In this document: piece after piece, positions 32,134 to 42,469 of the stretch
How positions within the stretch are numbered: position 1 is the first letter of the stretch
How the letters are laid out: each line of letters opens with the position of its first letter
Origin: Halomonas binhaiensis
GTDB taxonomy: Bacteria; Pseudomonadota; Gammaproteobacteria; Pseudomonadales; Halomonadaceae
DNA: 64,000 nt
Direction: 5' to 3'
Assembly: GCF_008329985.2 (NCBI RefSeq)
Contig: NZ_CP038437.2
Location: 1,612,001 to 1,676,000, forward strand
Program-made: the position numbers and the translations under genes
The notes under the pieces: generated by a model
Told to the model about the DNA's origin: nothing
What the model saw: only the letters and a program-made list of their open reading frames with translations
Database searches by the model: none

Positions 32134-32162
32134 TTGAGGGGTTTGCAGGCCGCTGGTATGCT
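32134..32162 (+). promoter_or_regulatory. Sigma-70 promoter of rnpB
   Basis: TTGAGG (32134-32139) and TATGCT (32157-32162) have a 17-base spacer. The expected start, 7 bases downstream, coincides with the first base of the P1 helix of RNase P RNA. Confidence 0.8.
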
Positions 32163-32168
32163 TGCCGC

Positions 32169-32521
<353 letters not shown>

Positions 32522-32583
32522 CTAATTTCAATATGATGCGCCCTTCGTTAGTTGCTCTTTTCAGCCCGTCGAACGAGATATAC

Positions 32584-33540
32584 ATGCCGTCACCCACTTC
32601 TGAACCTTCTGTGCGCGGCTTCGCTCATGTCAGCGTTCTGCTCGACGGCGCCGTAGAGGCGCTGATTCATGACCCCAAGGGAATCTATCTGGATGGCACC
32701 TTCGGTCGTGGCGGTCACTCCCGCGCCATCCTGTCTCGCTTGGCCCCGGAAGGGCGTCTACTGGCTCTGGACCGAGACCCGCAAGCCATTGCTGAAGCCG
32801 CGAATATCGTGGACCCCCGCTTCTCCATCATTCATTCCGAGTTTGCCCGCCTGGGCGATGTGGCTCGGGAAAAGGGCTTGCACGGCCAGATTTCCGGGAT
32901 ATTACTGGATGTCGGCGTATCGTCTCCTCAGCTCGATGACGCTGAACGGGGATTCAGCTTCTTGCGTGATGGTCCGCTGGATATGCGCATGGACCCCAGT
33001 AGAGGGGAGAGTGCGGCCGGGTGGTTGGCGCGTGTCGGTGAAGCGGAAATGGCAGGGGTGTTCAAGCGCTATGGCGAAGAGCGCTATGCTCGCCGCTTGG
33101 CCCGGGCCATCATCGAGCGGCGCAAGGAGCGCCCTTTTACACGGACAGCCGACCTGGCCGAAGTGATCAAGGCTGCACATCCCGCATGGGAAAAGGGCAA
33201 GCATCCGGCCACAAGGGTATTCCAGGCGATTCGTATCGAGATCAATGGTGAGCTGGATCAACTGGATATGGCCCTTGAAGAGGCCCTGGAAGCGCTGGCG
33301 CCCGGAGGGCATCTGGTAGTGATCAGTTTTCACTCGTTGGAAGATCGTCGCGTCAAGCGCTTCATTCGTGACCATGTGCGCGGCGATACTCAGCTCCCCA
33401 AGGGGGTACCATTGCGAGATGACCAGATACAGAGGCGTCTGGAATCCCTGGGCAAGGCACAGAAGGCCAGCAAGGAAGAAGTCGACGCCAATCCTCGGGC
33501 CCGCAGTGCCGTGATGCGTATCGCCCGCAAGCGTTATTGA
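32584..33540 (+). CDS. rsmH: 16S rRNA N4-methylcytidine C1402 methyltransferase RsmH
   Basis: RsmH (MraW) methylates N4 of C1402 in 16S rRNA. The 318-residue protein has [15 protein letters not shown], the SAM-binding [15 protein letters not shown], and [14 protein letters not shown]. The ATG at 32584 fits homologues; the ribosome site (ACGAGAT) is weak. It is the first protein gene of the division/cell-wall cluster: mraZ, which usually precedes it, is absent, and only 62 bases separate rnpB from rsmH. Confidence 0.95.
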   Translation: MPSPTSEPSVRGFAHVSVLLDGAVEALIHDPKGIYLDGTFGRGGHSRAILSRLAPEGRLLALDRDPQAIAEAANIVDPRFSIIHSEFARLGDVAREKGLHGQISGILLDVGVSSPQLDDAERGFSFLRDGPLDMRMDPSRGESAAGWLARVGEAEMAGVFKRYGEERYARRLARAIIERRKERPFTRTADLAEVIKAAHPAWEKGKHPATRVFQAIRIEINGELDQLDMALEEALEALAPGGHLVVISFHSLEDRRVKRFIRDHVRGDTQLPKGVPLRDDQIQRRLESLGKAQKASKEEVDANPRARSAVMRIARKRY

Positions 33541-33548
33541 GGAAACCC

Positions 33549-33872
33549 ATGGCTCAAGGACGACTGGATATCAATGCTTTCGGTTGGCCGCTCAGGCAAA
33601 CCTTCACACCCCGGCTCATTCTGGTGCTGGCACTGCTGGGCGCCTGTCTGGTATCGGCCCTGGCCGTGATCAGTGTTAGCCATCAGACCCGAATGCAGTA
33701 TGCCCGCCTGCAAAGCCTGGAGCGCGAGCAGCAGCAGTTACAGACTGAATGGGGACAACTGCTGCTGGAAGAAAGTGCCTGGTCAACGCCGTCTCGTATC
33801 GAGAGCATGGCGGTGGAGCGTCTTGAGATGCACCTGCCTGATATTCACAATATTGAGGTGATCGCTCCATGA
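33549..33872 (+). CDS. ftsL: Cell division protein FtsL
   Basis: This 107-residue bitopic protein has a short cytoplasmic part, one membrane helix (about 24-44) and a periplasmic coiled coil (LQSLEREQQQLQTEWGQLLLEE). FtsL forms the FtsQLB complex that activates FtsWI. GAGGA lies 7 bases before the ATG at 33549, 8 bases after rsmH. It overlaps ftsI by four bases. Confidence 0.92.
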   Translation: MAQGRLDINAFGWPLRQTFTPRLILVLALLGACLVSALAVISVSHQTRMQYARLQSLEREQQQLQTEWGQLLLEESAWSTPSRIESMAVERLEMHLPDIHNIEVIAP

Positions 33873-35599
33873 GTACCGGGCAGTCACGTGGGGTGTCCAC
33901 CCGTAGGCCCCCTCCCATGGCCCCCATGGGGCGTGCTCGCTACGTGGTGATGATGTCGCTGATACTGATTGGCCTGGGCTTGCTTGCGGGTCGTATTGTG
34001 GATTTGCATGTCATCAATCGTACTTTCCTTCAGGGGCAGGGGGATGCGCGGACACTGCGCACCGATCCGATCCCCGCGCACCGAGGCATGATCACCGATC
34101 GCAATGGTGAACCGCTGGCGATCTCTACGCCTGTCATGACGTTATGGGCCAATCCCCAGCAGTTGCCAGAGGATGATATTCAGCGCCTGATGTTGGCCAG
34201 GGCGCTGGGTACTGACCTGGACTCACTCAATGAGCGAATTGCTAACTACGGCGACAAGGAGTTCATGTATCTCAGTCGACGCCTGACTCCAGCGGAAGCC
34301 CAGCCGGTTGTGGATCTGCGCATGCCAGGAGTATATGCACGCGAAGAGTACAAGCGCTATTACCCGACGGGTGAAGTGACCGCTCAGCTGCTTGGGGTAA
34401 CCAATGTCGATGATGCTGGCCAGGAAGGCCTTGAACTGGCCTACAATTCCTATCTTTCCGGCGAGCCCGGCAAACGCAGGGTGCTCAAGGACCGTCGTGG
34501 ACGTCTGGTGCGAGACTTGGAAGTCCTGCAGGAGGCACAACCCGGAGGCGACTTGACGCTGTCGATTGATCAGCGCCTTCAGTACATGGCCTATCGCGAA
34601 CTCAAGGTGGCGATGGACGAAAACGATGCCGACGGTGCTTCCCTGGTGATGCTGGATGCCCGTACAGGCGAAGTGCTGGCCATGGTCAACCAGCCATCCT
34701 ATAACCCCAACAATCGTGCGGGTCTTGATCCGCGAGGGTTGCGTAACCAGGCCATTGTAGATGTGTTCGAGCCAGGCTCGGTCATGAAACCGCTGGCCAT
34801 GTCGGCATTGCTGGAAACAGGCAAATTCCCGCTGGATACCGTGGTGGACACCTCGCCGGGATGGATGCGAATCGATCGCTACACCATTCGAGATGTGTCC
34901 AACAATGGCAAGTTGACCCTTGCTGGTATTCTGCGCAAGTCCTCCAATATCGGCATGTCCAAGCTGACCTTGCAGCTTGATGAGCCTGTGGTTCCCGACA
35001 AGTATCGCGCGCTCGGCCTTGGCCAGGCGCCAGGCACCGGCTTTCCTGGCGAAGCCACAGGGAATGTTCCGTCACCAAGGGTATGGTCGAGTAGCCAATG
35101 GGCTGCTCTGTCCTATGGCTATGGCCTGTCGGTTTCTCCGTTGCAATTGGCCAGTGCTTATACCGCCATTGCCAACCATGGCAAGAAGCTGCCCCCTTCG
35201 CTGCTGCGCCTGAGCTCGCCATCAGAAGGTGAGCAAGTGATTCGCAGCGACGTGGCCGATGACATGCTGCGCATGATGGATGAAGTCGTCTCTCCGCAGG
35301 GCATTCGTCGTGCCGTAGTGCCGGGTTATAGTGTGGCAGGCAAGAGTGGTACAGCGCGCAAGACAGGGGCCAGCGGTTACCAGAAGAGTTCTTATCGTTC
35401 CTTGTTTGTCGGCATTACACCGGTATCTGATCCACGTATCATCACCGTCGTGATGATCGATAATCCCAAGGCTGGTGCCTATTACGGGGGCGCCATTGCC
35501 GCCCCGGTGTTTGCTCGGATTGCCGGTAACGCCCTGCGTATTCTCGATGTGCCGCCGGACCGTCTGGACGAGATGGCCGAGCAGGACAGCAAGAAATAA
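33869..35599 (+). CDS. ftsI: Septal peptidoglycan transpeptidase FtsI (PBP3)
   Basis: The 576-residue class B penicillin-binding protein has one membrane helix (about 25-45), a pedestal domain with RGMITDRNGEPLA, and a transpeptidase domain with S304-x-x-K307 (EPGSVMKPL), KSSN (357-360) and KSGT. It crosslinks septal peptidoglycan with FtsW. It overlaps ftsL by four bases and is followed by murE after eight. Confidence 0.97.
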   Translation: MSTGQSRGVSTRRPPPMAPMGRARYVVMMSLILIGLGLLAGRIVDLHVINRTFLQGQGDARTLRTDPIPAHRGMITDRNGEPLAISTPVMTLWANPQQLPEDDIQRLMLARALGTDLDSLNERIANYGDKEFMYLSRRLTPAEAQPVVDLRMPGVYAREEYKRYYPTGEVTAQLLGVTNVDDAGQEGLELAYNSYLSGEPGKRRVLKDRRGRLVRDLEVLQEAQPGGDLTLSIDQRLQYMAYRELKVAMDENDADGASLVMLDARTGEVLAMVNQPSYNPNNRAGLDPRGLRNQAIVDVFEPGSVMKPLAMSALLETGKFPLDTVVDTSPGWMRIDRYTIRDVSNNGKLTLAGILRKSSNIGMSKLTLQLDEPVVPDKYRALGLGQAPGTGFPGEATGNVPSPRVWSSSQWAALSYGYGLSVSPLQLASAYTAIANHGKKLPPSLLRLSSPSEGEQVIRSDVADDMLRMMDEVVSPQGIRRAVVPGYSVAGKSGTARKTGASGYQKSSYRSLFVGITPVSDPRIITVVMIDNPKAGAYYGGAIAAPVFARIAGNALRILDVPPDRLDEMAEQDSKK

Positions 35600-35607
35600 G
35601 GAAGCTG

Positions 35608-37224
35608 ATGACCATGACCCTAGCTGTCGCACATCTGGTAAGCATAATGACCCGGCGCTGGCCTGAGTGCCGGTTGCCTGAAGGGCTCGATGCCCAGGCC
35701 AGCACCACTTTGACTACCGATAGCCGCGAACTGGGCACTGGAGACGTGTTTATTGCCATTCCTGGCGTGGCTGCCGATGGACGTGACTATATCTATCAGG
35801 CCCTGAACACGGGGGTCATGATGGTGCTGGCCGAAGCCGGAGGAGCGAGCCAGTCCATCGACGATGATCGGGTGGTATGGCTCGATGGCTTGCGTGCAAG
35901 GCTTGGCGAGTTTGCTCGTGAGCTCTATCAGGTTCCTGACAATATGGAACTGATCGGTGTCACTGGCACCAATGGCAAGAGTTCAGTAACCCACTATATT
36001 GCCGAATTGTCTCTTGCCTTGGGTGTCGAGGCGGGAATCATTGGCACCCTTGGGCATGGTCGCCCCGGTGGGTTGCAGCAGGGCATGTTGACAACACCAG
36101 AGGCTCTTGCACTACAGCGTCAACTGGGAGAGCTTGCGCAAGCAGGCATCTACCGGGTTGCCATGGAAGTGTCATCCCATGCACTGGACCAGGAGCGTAT
36201 TGCCGGTTGTCGCTTTGATGCTGCCGTCTTTACCAACCTGACGCGAGATCATCTGGACTATCACGGCAGCATGGCGGCTTATGCCGCTGCCAAGGCAAAA
36301 CTGTTTCAGCAGGCCGGTCTGAGGCTGGCCGTGGTGAATGGCGATGACAGCCTGGCGCGCCTGATGTTGGCGGGGGTGGCCAAGGAAGTGCGCGTGTTGG
36401 CCACCGGAGAAGACGAATCCGTGTCTCTGCGGGTGCTTGACTGGAATCCTCGCCTTGATGGCCAGCGTGCCCTGATTGCCACTCCGGAAGGCGAGAAAGT
36501 GCTGGTGCTACCACTGATGGGGCGCTTCAACCTGGACAATGTCCTGTTGGCCATGGCGACGCTCTATGGCATGGGGGCACGGCTTGATGCGCTGTTCGCT
36601 GCTGCCGAGAACCTGACGCCGGTCCCGGGGCGGATGCAACCTGTCACACAGGAAGCGGGTGACGTTCCCACTGTCGTGATTGACTACGCCCACACCCCGG
36701 ATGCCCTGGAAAATGCCCTGCAGGGGCTGAAGGCACATTTGCCGGGTAAAGGAAGGTTGTGGTGTCTGGTCGGTTGTGGTGGTGACCGCGATACTGGCAA
36801 GCGTCCGCTGATGGCGCAGGCCGCAGCCAAGCTTGCCGATAGGGTGGTGATTACTGATGATAATCCGCGCAGCGAGGATCCCGCGACCATCCGGGCCGCC
36901 ATGCTGGACGGGCTTTCGGCGGCAGACCTCGAGCGCACTTGGAATATTGCCGAGCGTGCCGTCGCTATCGAGCGCACTATCCGTGAAGCAGGAAGCAATG
37001 ACGTGGTGCTGATCGCAGGCAAGGGCCACGAAACCTACCAGGAGGTTCATGGGGTGCGTCATGATTTCTCGGATCTGGTCGAAGCACGGAGAGCCCTCAG
37101 CGGTATGGTAGGAAAGGCACACAGCGCGGTGGCAGAAAAGGCCTCCAGCGGGATTGCGAAAGAAGATCTCAATGGACCTAAGGAACGCCCCCTTCATCAA
37201 GGTCACCGGGAAGGTGATAGCTGA
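35608..37224 (+). CDS. murE: UDP-MurNAc-tripeptide synthetase MurE (meso-Dap type)
   Basis: MurE adds the third stem amino acid to UDP-MurNAc-L-Ala-D-Glu. The ATP site is GVTGTNGKSSVTHYI, and the carbamylated-lysine and Mur ligase motifs follow. DNPRSEDP is the motif that selects meso-diaminopimelate. The 538-residue protein is about 40 longer than usual because of a hydrophilic C-terminal tail after GHETYQEVHGVRHDFSDLVE. AAGGA lies 5 bases before the ATG at 35608 (a second ATG is at 35614). It overlaps murF by one base. Confidence 0.96.
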   Translation: MTMTLAVAHLVSIMTRRWPECRLPEGLDAQASTTLTTDSRELGTGDVFIAIPGVAADGRDYIYQALNTGVMMVLAEAGGASQSIDDDRVVWLDGLRARLGEFARELYQVPDNMELIGVTGTNGKSSVTHYIAELSLALGVEAGIIGTLGHGRPGGLQQGMLTTPEALALQRQLGELAQAGIYRVAMEVSSHALDQERIAGCRFDAAVFTNLTRDHLDYHGSMAAYAAAKAKLFQQAGLRLAVVNGDDSLARLMLAGVAKEVRVLATGEDESVSLRVLDWNPRLDGQRALIATPEGEKVLVLPLMGRFNLDNVLLAMATLYGMGARLDALFAAAENLTPVPGRMQPVTQEAGDVPTVVIDYAHTPDALENALQGLKAHLPGKGRLWCLVGCGGDRDTGKRPLMAQAAAKLADRVVITDDNPRSEDPATIRAAMLDGLSAADLERTWNIAERAVAIERTIREAGSNDVVLIAGKGHETYQEVHGVRHDFSDLVEARRALSGMVGKAHSAVAEKASSGIAKEDLNGPKERPLHQGHREGDS

Positions 37225-38600
37225 TGAATATCCTTGGTCTGAAGAACCTGAGTGATATTGCCACTGCTCTCGGGCTTGCCTTGCCTGAAGGTGCTGATGC
37301 ACAAGTCCTGGTAAGTGCCGTGCTCACTGATACGCGGCGGTTATCCACAGGTGCGCTTTTTGTGGCGTTACGTGGCGAGCACTTTGATGCTCACGACTTT
37401 CTTCCCCAGGCGAGAGAGGCAGGGGCCGTAGCCGCAGTAGTGGAGCGGCCAGTAGATGACCCTCTGCCTCAATTCGTCGTGGGTGATACTCGCATGGCCC
37501 TGGGATTGCTGGGCCGTGCCTGTCGTCGCGCCTGGGGAGGTCCTCTGGTGGCAGTGACAGGCAACAGTGGCAAGACAACCGTCAAGCAGATGCTTGCCAC
37601 GCTGCTGTCACGTGAAGGCGAGATTCTAGCGACCCAGGGGAATCTCAATAATGATATCGGTGCCCCATTGACGCTGCTGGCTCTGCAGCCAGAACACGGC
37701 CGGGCCGTCGTGGAGCTTGGCGCGAATCATCTCGGGGAAATTGCCTGGACCACGGAATTGGCCGAGCCGCAGGTTGCGGTGATAACCAATGTCACAGGCG
37801 CTCATGTGGGAGAATTCGGCGGACTTGGGCGTATCGCTCAAGCCAAGGCAGAGATTCTCGCCGGGCTGCCGGAGAATGGTATCGCTGTGCTCAATCGAGA
37901 CGATGCATTCTTCCCGCTATGGTCGAGTCTGGCGGCACCTCGAGAGGTGATGGACTTCTCCTTGTCCAGACAGGCCCGTGTCATGGCATCCTCTCTGGCT
38001 TGTGATGATTTCGGACGCTATGCTTTCACGCTGACTTTTGATGATCGCCCTCTGGGGCGGGTTCAGTTGCCGTTGATGGGACGCCATAATGTAGCGAATG
38101 CACTGGCGGCAGCATCAGCTGCACTGGCCATGGGAGTGAGCGAAAGCAATATTATTGCCGGGCTGTGTGAAGTCGCTCCAATGAAAGGGCGACTGACCGT
38201 AGTCGACGGCATGAATGGCACTCGGGTGCTTGACGATACCTATAATGCCAACCCGGGAGCGATGAAGGCGGCCATCGATACGTTGATGAGTTTGCCAGGA
38301 CCTCATTGGTGCCTGCTTGGCGCCATGGGGGAATTGGGTGCCGAATCGGATCGGCTGCATGCCGAGATCGGGCACTATGCGCGGGAACAAGGGGTGGAAT
38401 TTCTCGGTACTCTAGGCGACGCGGCGCAGATCGCGAGCCATGCCTTCGGTGAAGGCGGAGTCCATTTTTCTGATCAAGCGGCGATGATCCGCCATGTGCT
38501 GAGCCAGCTTCCCAAGGATGCCAGCGTGCTGGTAAAAGGCTCACGGGCCACGGGAATGGAACACGTCGTGGCGGCCTTGCGGCCGGATGTTTCAAGGTGA
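37224..38600 (+). CDS. murF: UDP-MurNAc-tripeptide-D-Ala-D-Ala ligase MurF
   Basis: MurF adds the D-alanyl-D-alanine dipeptide to complete the cytoplasmic pentapeptide precursor. The 458-residue protein has the P-loop VTGNSGKTTVKQM, ELGANHLGEIAWT, and VLDDTYNANPGAMKAAIDTL. Its start overlaps the murE stop (TGATG). mraY follows after 9 bases. Confidence 0.97.
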   Translation: MNILGLKNLSDIATALGLALPEGADAQVLVSAVLTDTRRLSTGALFVALRGEHFDAHDFLPQAREAGAVAAVVERPVDDPLPQFVVGDTRMALGLLGRACRRAWGGPLVAVTGNSGKTTVKQMLATLLSREGEILATQGNLNNDIGAPLTLLALQPEHGRAVVELGANHLGEIAWTTELAEPQVAVITNVTGAHVGEFGGLGRIAQAKAEILAGLPENGIAVLNRDDAFFPLWSSLAAPREVMDFSLSRQARVMASSLACDDFGRYAFTLTFDDRPLGRVQLPLMGRHNVANALAAASAALAMGVSESNIIAGLCEVAPMKGRLTVVDGMNGTRVLDDTYNANPGAMKAAIDTLMSLPGPHWCLLGAMGELGAESDRLHAEIGHYAREQGVEFLGTLGDAAQIASHAFGEGGVHFSDQAAMIRHVLSQLPKDASVLVKGSRATGMEHVVAALRPDVSR

Positions 38601-38609
38601 AACTGATAC

Positions 38610-39692
38610 ATGTTGCTTTTTCTGGCTGAACTCCTGGCGCAGCACCAGAGCGCCTTCAACGTCTTTGGTTATCTTACGTTGCGGATGATCCTGGCCACGA
38701 TCACGGCATTGGTATTGTGCCTATGGCTGGGTCCGTTGATGATTCGTCGTCTGGTCGAGCGCCAGATAGGTCAGGCGGTGCGTGACGACGGTCCTCAATC
38801 CCACTTGTCCAAGGCCGGTACGCCGACCATGGGCGGCGCCATGATCCTGATGGCCATGGCAGTGAGCACCTTGCTGTGGGGGGATCTGAGTAATCACTAT
38901 GTATGGATCGTATTGATCGTGACGCTGGGCTTCGGCGCGATTGGCTGGGTGGATGACTACCGCAAGGTGGTGGAAAAGAATCCTCGAGGCCTGCCGGCAC
39001 GCTGGAAGTATTTCTGGCAGTCGGTGATTGGTCTCAGTGCTTCTGTCGTCTTGTATGTCACGGCAGCTTCCGACGTGGAAACCAGCTTGACGCTGCCGCT
39101 TCTCAAGGATTTTGTCCTGCCTCTGGGAGCTTTTTACGTCGTCCTCAGCTATCTGGTCATCGTAGGCAGCTCAAATGCGGTCAACCTCACCGATGGCCTT
39201 GATGGCCTTGCCATCATGCCGACGGTCATGGTGGCCATGGGCCTGGCGGTATTTGCCTATGCCAGTGGCAACTCGGTATTTGCCGAGTACCTCCAGATGC
39301 CCCTGATTCCCGGCTCCGGTGAACTGGCGGTATTCTGTTCTGCCATTGCTGGTGCAGGGCTTGGTTTCCTCTGGTTCAACACTTACCCGGCTCAGGTATT
39401 CATGGGAGATGTCGGTGCCTTGGCGTTAGGTGCAGCCTTGGGAGTCGTGGCGGTAATTGTGCGCCAGGAGGTGGTGTTGTTCATCATGGGCGGTGTGTTT
39501 GTCATGGAAACCATCTCGGTCATCCTGCAGGTGGGTTCCTATAAGCTGACAGGGCGACGCATTTTTCGTATGGCCCCACTGCACCATCATTTCGAACTGA
39601 AAGGCTGGCCCGAGCCGCGGGTCATCGTACGTTTCTGGATCATTACTGTGATATTGGTCCTGATGGGATTGGCCACACTGAAGATCCGTTGA
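38610..39692 (+). CDS. mraY: Phospho-MurNAc-pentapeptide translocase MraY
   Basis: MraY transfers phospho-MurNAc-pentapeptide to undecaprenyl phosphate, forming lipid I. The 360-residue protein has about ten membrane helices. Catalytic motifs are [36 protein letters not shown] and the MraY histidine cluster [14 protein letters not shown]. Nothing unusual was seen. Confidence 0.97.
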   Translation: MLLFLAELLAQHQSAFNVFGYLTLRMILATITALVLCLWLGPLMIRRLVERQIGQAVRDDGPQSHLSKAGTPTMGGAMILMAMAVSTLLWGDLSNHYVWIVLIVTLGFGAIGWVDDYRKVVEKNPRGLPARWKYFWQSVIGLSASVVLYVTAASDVETSLTLPLLKDFVLPLGAFYVVLSYLVIVGSSNAVNLTDGLDGLAIMPTVMVAMGLAVFAYASGNSVFAEYLQMPLIPGSGELAVFCSAIAGAGLGFLWFNTYPAQVFMGDVGALALGAALGVVAVIVRQEVVLFIMGGVFVMETISVILQVGSYKLTGRRIFRMAPLHHHFELKGWPEPRVIVRFWIITVILVLMGLATLKIR

Positions 39693-39699
39693 GGTAGTC

Positions 39700-41118
39700 A
39701 TGGCCGCCGAATGCGACCTGCCTAATACCTTCCTGCCCCAGGATTACCGAGTGCCGCCAGGCACTACGGTCGTCGTGGGGCTTGGTATTTCCGGGATGGC
39801 CATTTGTCGCCATCTCAAACGTATCGGGCGACGTTTCATGGTCGTCGATACCCGGGGTGTACCTCCTGGACTTGATGGCTTTCTGCGCGATTTTCCAGAT
39901 GTTGCGCTGCGTCTTGGCCCGTTGGATGGGCTGAGTCTGGATGATGCCTTTGAGGTGGTGCAAAGCCCTGGCGTCGACCCTCATCATCCTGTGCTGGCAC
40001 CGTTGCTTGCCCAGATCAATCCACAGACAGGAGAGCCTCGTCTGGTCGGAGAGATCGCTTTATTCCGGCGTGCTTGCCAAGGGCGTATTGCTGCCATTAC
40101 GGGAGCCAATGCCAAGTCCACTGTGACGACCCTGGTCGGTGAAATGGCCAGACAGGCCGGTTGCCGGGTGGCTGTAGGCGGTAATCTGGGGACGGCGGCG
40201 CTGGACCTGCTGGAAGATACCGAGGCAGAGCTGTTTGTGCTCGAGTTATCCAGCTTTCAGCTCGAGACAACACCGTGTCTTGCTGCCGATTCGGCAGCAT
40301 TTCTCAATCTCAGTGAGGATCACCTGGATCGCCATGGCGACATGGCGGGTTACCGGAATGCCAAGCTGGGAATCTTCAAGGGCGCGGCTCATGGCGTGAT
40401 CAATGCAGATGACGACATGACATGGCCGGAGGCTCCGCTCCCGGCGCAATCGCGCTTTACCCTGTCGCCCCCTGCCAATGACGATGACTGGGGGATTGCC
40501 GAACACAATGGCCAGCTATGGTTTGCCCATGGCAATGAGCGTTTGATGCCGGTTTCCAGCATGAAGCTCAAAGGGCGTCATCACCAGGCCAATGCTCTGG
40601 CAGCCATGGCAATGGGACATCGACTGGGGTTGCCTGTTGCGGTCATGGAGGGGGTCTTGAAACGCTTTGCCGGGCTTGCACATCGCAGTGAATGGATTGC
40701 CGACATCGATGGTGTTGCCTGGATCAATGATTCCAAGGGGACTAATGTCGGGGCAACCATTGCGGCTATTGCTGGACTGGGTCCGACCCTTGATGGGCGC
40801 CTGATTCTACTGGCAGGAGGCGTGGGTAAAGGGGCGGATTTTCGACCTCTGGCCGAGCCTTTGTCTCAATATGCACGGGAGGCGGTGGTCTTTGGTCAGG
40901 ATGCCGAGCGTCTATGCTCGGCCCTGGAAGGGCATGTTGCACTGACCAGGGTGGATACACTTGATGCTGCCATGGAACACGCAAGAGAGATTGCTGAACC
41001 AGGCGATGCGGTATTACTTTCCCCCGCCTGTGCCAGTCTTGATCAATTCGCCAACTATCTGGCTCGGGGCGATGCCTTTCGCCACTGGGTCAAGCGGTTC
41101 ACTGAGGGGGATTCATGA
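39700..41118 (+). CDS. murD: UDP-MurNAc-L-alanine-D-glutamate ligase MurD
   Basis: MurD adds D-glutamate to UDP-MurNAc-L-alanine. The 472-residue protein has an N-terminal Rossmann-like domain (VVVGLGISGMAICRHL), the ATP site ITGANAKSTVTTLVGEMAR, NLSEDHLDRHGDM and INDSKGTNVGAT. The Ala in NAKST, where many Mur ligases have Gly, is seen in other pseudomonad-type MurD proteins. It overlaps ftsW by four bases. Confidence 0.96.
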   Translation: MAAECDLPNTFLPQDYRVPPGTTVVVGLGISGMAICRHLKRIGRRFMVVDTRGVPPGLDGFLRDFPDVALRLGPLDGLSLDDAFEVVQSPGVDPHHPVLAPLLAQINPQTGEPRLVGEIALFRRACQGRIAAITGANAKSTVTTLVGEMARQAGCRVAVGGNLGTAALDLLEDTEAELFVLELSSFQLETTPCLAADSAAFLNLSEDHLDRHGDMAGYRNAKLGIFKGAAHGVINADDDMTWPEAPLPAQSRFTLSPPANDDDWGIAEHNGQLWFAHGNERLMPVSSMKLKGRHHQANALAAMAMGHRLGLPVAVMEGVLKRFAGLAHRSEWIADIDGVAWINDSKGTNVGATIAAIAGLGPTLDGRLILLAGGVGKGADFRPLAEPLSQYAREAVVFGQDAERLCSALEGHVALTRVDTLDAAMEHAREIAEPGDAVLLSPACASLDQFANYLARGDAFRHWVKRFTEGDS

Positions 41119-42350
41119 GCCGATTGGGCAAGATCCGGCGTCGCCTGGGAGATATCAGCGAGCGCCTTTCCACGCGTGATCATGCCTTTGATGGCTGGCT
41201 GCTGGTAGCGACCTTTTCGCTGCTGTTGATTGGCTGGGTGATGGTGACCTCGGCTTCCACTGAAGTGGCCTCCGGTCTGACCGGTAATGCCTGGTACTTC
41301 AGCATTCGCCACGGCATTTTTGTGCTGGCTGGCGTTGTCGTTGGAACGCTGGCTTTGAGGGTGCCGTTGGCCTGGTGGAAAGCCAATGGGCCGTTGTTGC
41401 TGCTGGTCGGTGTGGGGTTTCTGATCCTGGTGCTATTGGTAGGGCGTGAGGTCAATGGAAGCAAGCGCTGGTTGTCAGTGCCAGGCGTGCCCATCAACCT
41501 GCAGGCTTCTGAGGTCGCCAAGCTGTGCCTGATTGTCTACATGTCCGGCTACCTGGAGCGCTTTTTGCCCCAGGTGCGTACTCAATGGGGGGCTTTCCTG
41601 CGTCCCCTGGCGGTGGTTGGGGTATATGCTTTCCTGCTCATCTTCGAGCCGGATTATGGCGCTGTGGTAGTGATGACCGGATGTGTCATGGGCATGTTGC
41701 TGATGTCGGGCGCCCCCTGGGGACGCTTTATCCTGCTGTTCATCGGAGTTGGGTTGCTGGGGGCATTGCTTGCCGTGGCAGAGCCCTATCGTATGGCGCG
41801 TCTGACCAGTTTCACTGACCCATGGGCGGATCAGTTTGCCAGTGGCTATCAGTTGACACAGGCACTCATTGCCTTTGGTCGAGGCCAGGTATTTGGTATG
41901 GGGCTGGGCAACAGCGTGCAGAAGCTGTTCTATCTGCCGGAAGCTCATACCGACTTTGTTTTCGCCGTGCTGGCCGAGGAGCTTGGCCTGGTCGGTGCCA
42001 TTGCCGTTATCGGGTTGTTCGCTCTGCTCGTGTGGCGCGCCATGGCGGTAGGGCGGCGTGCTGAACTGGCTCAGTTGCCCTTTGCTGCCTACCTCAGCTA
42101 TGGCATTGCCCTGGTGATAGGTGCTCAGGCCTTTATCAATATCGCCGTAGCCAGCGGCATGTTGCCCACCAAGGGACTGACGCTGCCGCTGTTGTCCTAT
42201 GGTGGTTCAAGCCTGATTGTCAGTTGTGTCATGGTGGCCCTGCTGCTGCGGGTGGATATCGAGACCCGCGAGCGTCAACGTCAGTCTGCTCCTACTGCTC
42301 AGCGTATCGGGACTCGCCAGCGAAGCAATGCTCAAGGAGTGAAGCCATGA
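41115..42350 (+). CDS. ftsW: Septal peptidoglycan glycosyltransferase FtsW
   Basis: FtsW is the SEDS-family polymerase of septal peptidoglycan, paired with FtsI. The 411-residue protein has about ten membrane helices and SEDS motifs INLQASEVAKLCLIVYMSGY, FEPDYGAVVV, AHTDFVFAVLAEELGL and TLPLLSYGGSSL. It overlaps murD by four bases, and its stop overlaps the start of a 40-codon ORF (ATGA). Confidence 0.96.
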   Translation: MSRLGKIRRRLGDISERLSTRDHAFDGWLLVATFSLLLIGWVMVTSASTEVASGLTGNAWYFSIRHGIFVLAGVVVGTLALRVPLAWWKANGPLLLLVGVGFLILVLLVGREVNGSKRWLSVPGVPINLQASEVAKLCLIVYMSGYLERFLPQVRTQWGAFLRPLAVVGVYAFLLIFEPDYGAVVVMTGCVMGMLLMSGAPWGRFILLFIGVGLLGALLAVAEPYRMARLTSFTDPWADQFASGYQLTQALIAFGRGQVFGMGLGNSVQKLFYLPEAHTDFVFAVLAEELGLVGAIAVIGLFALLVWRAMAVGRRAELAQLPFAAYLSYGIALVIGAQAFINIAVASGMLPTKGLTLPLLSYGGSSLIVSCVMVALLLRVDIETRERQRQSAPTAQRIGTRQRSNAQGVKP

Positions 42351-42469
42351 GTGGTGGTGGAAAAGTCTGCCTTGTGGCGGGTGAGCAAACAGCCCTGAGT
42401 GTGATTGGACGAGACATCCACAGCGAGGCTGGAAAGAACATCCTGAGTGGAGCTGGGAAAGACCTATGA
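42347..42469 (+). CDS. Possible small ORF (40 codons) coupled between ftsW and murG
   Basis: An ATG at 42347 overlaps the ftsW stop as ATGA and has AAGGAG 7 bases upstream. The 40-residue product (MSGGGKVCLVAGEQTALSVI...) ends at a TGA that overlaps the murG ATG, again as ATGA. The first residues loosely resemble the usual MurG start (MSGQGKRLMVMAGG in E. coli), so it may be a decayed or duplicated murG 5' end. The last third contains a near-repeat (EAGKNIL, GAGKDL). No homologue was recognised. If translated, it would couple murG to ftsW. Confidence 0.45.
   Translation: MSGGGKVCLVAGEQTALSVIGRDIHSEAGKNILSGAGKDL

Noticed and set aside
40100-40160. MurD P-loop reads NAKST in place of the common NGKST
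   Set aside because: The same alanine is found, to my knowledge, in other pseudomonad-type MurD proteins; the lysine and serine/threonine needed for ATP are present.
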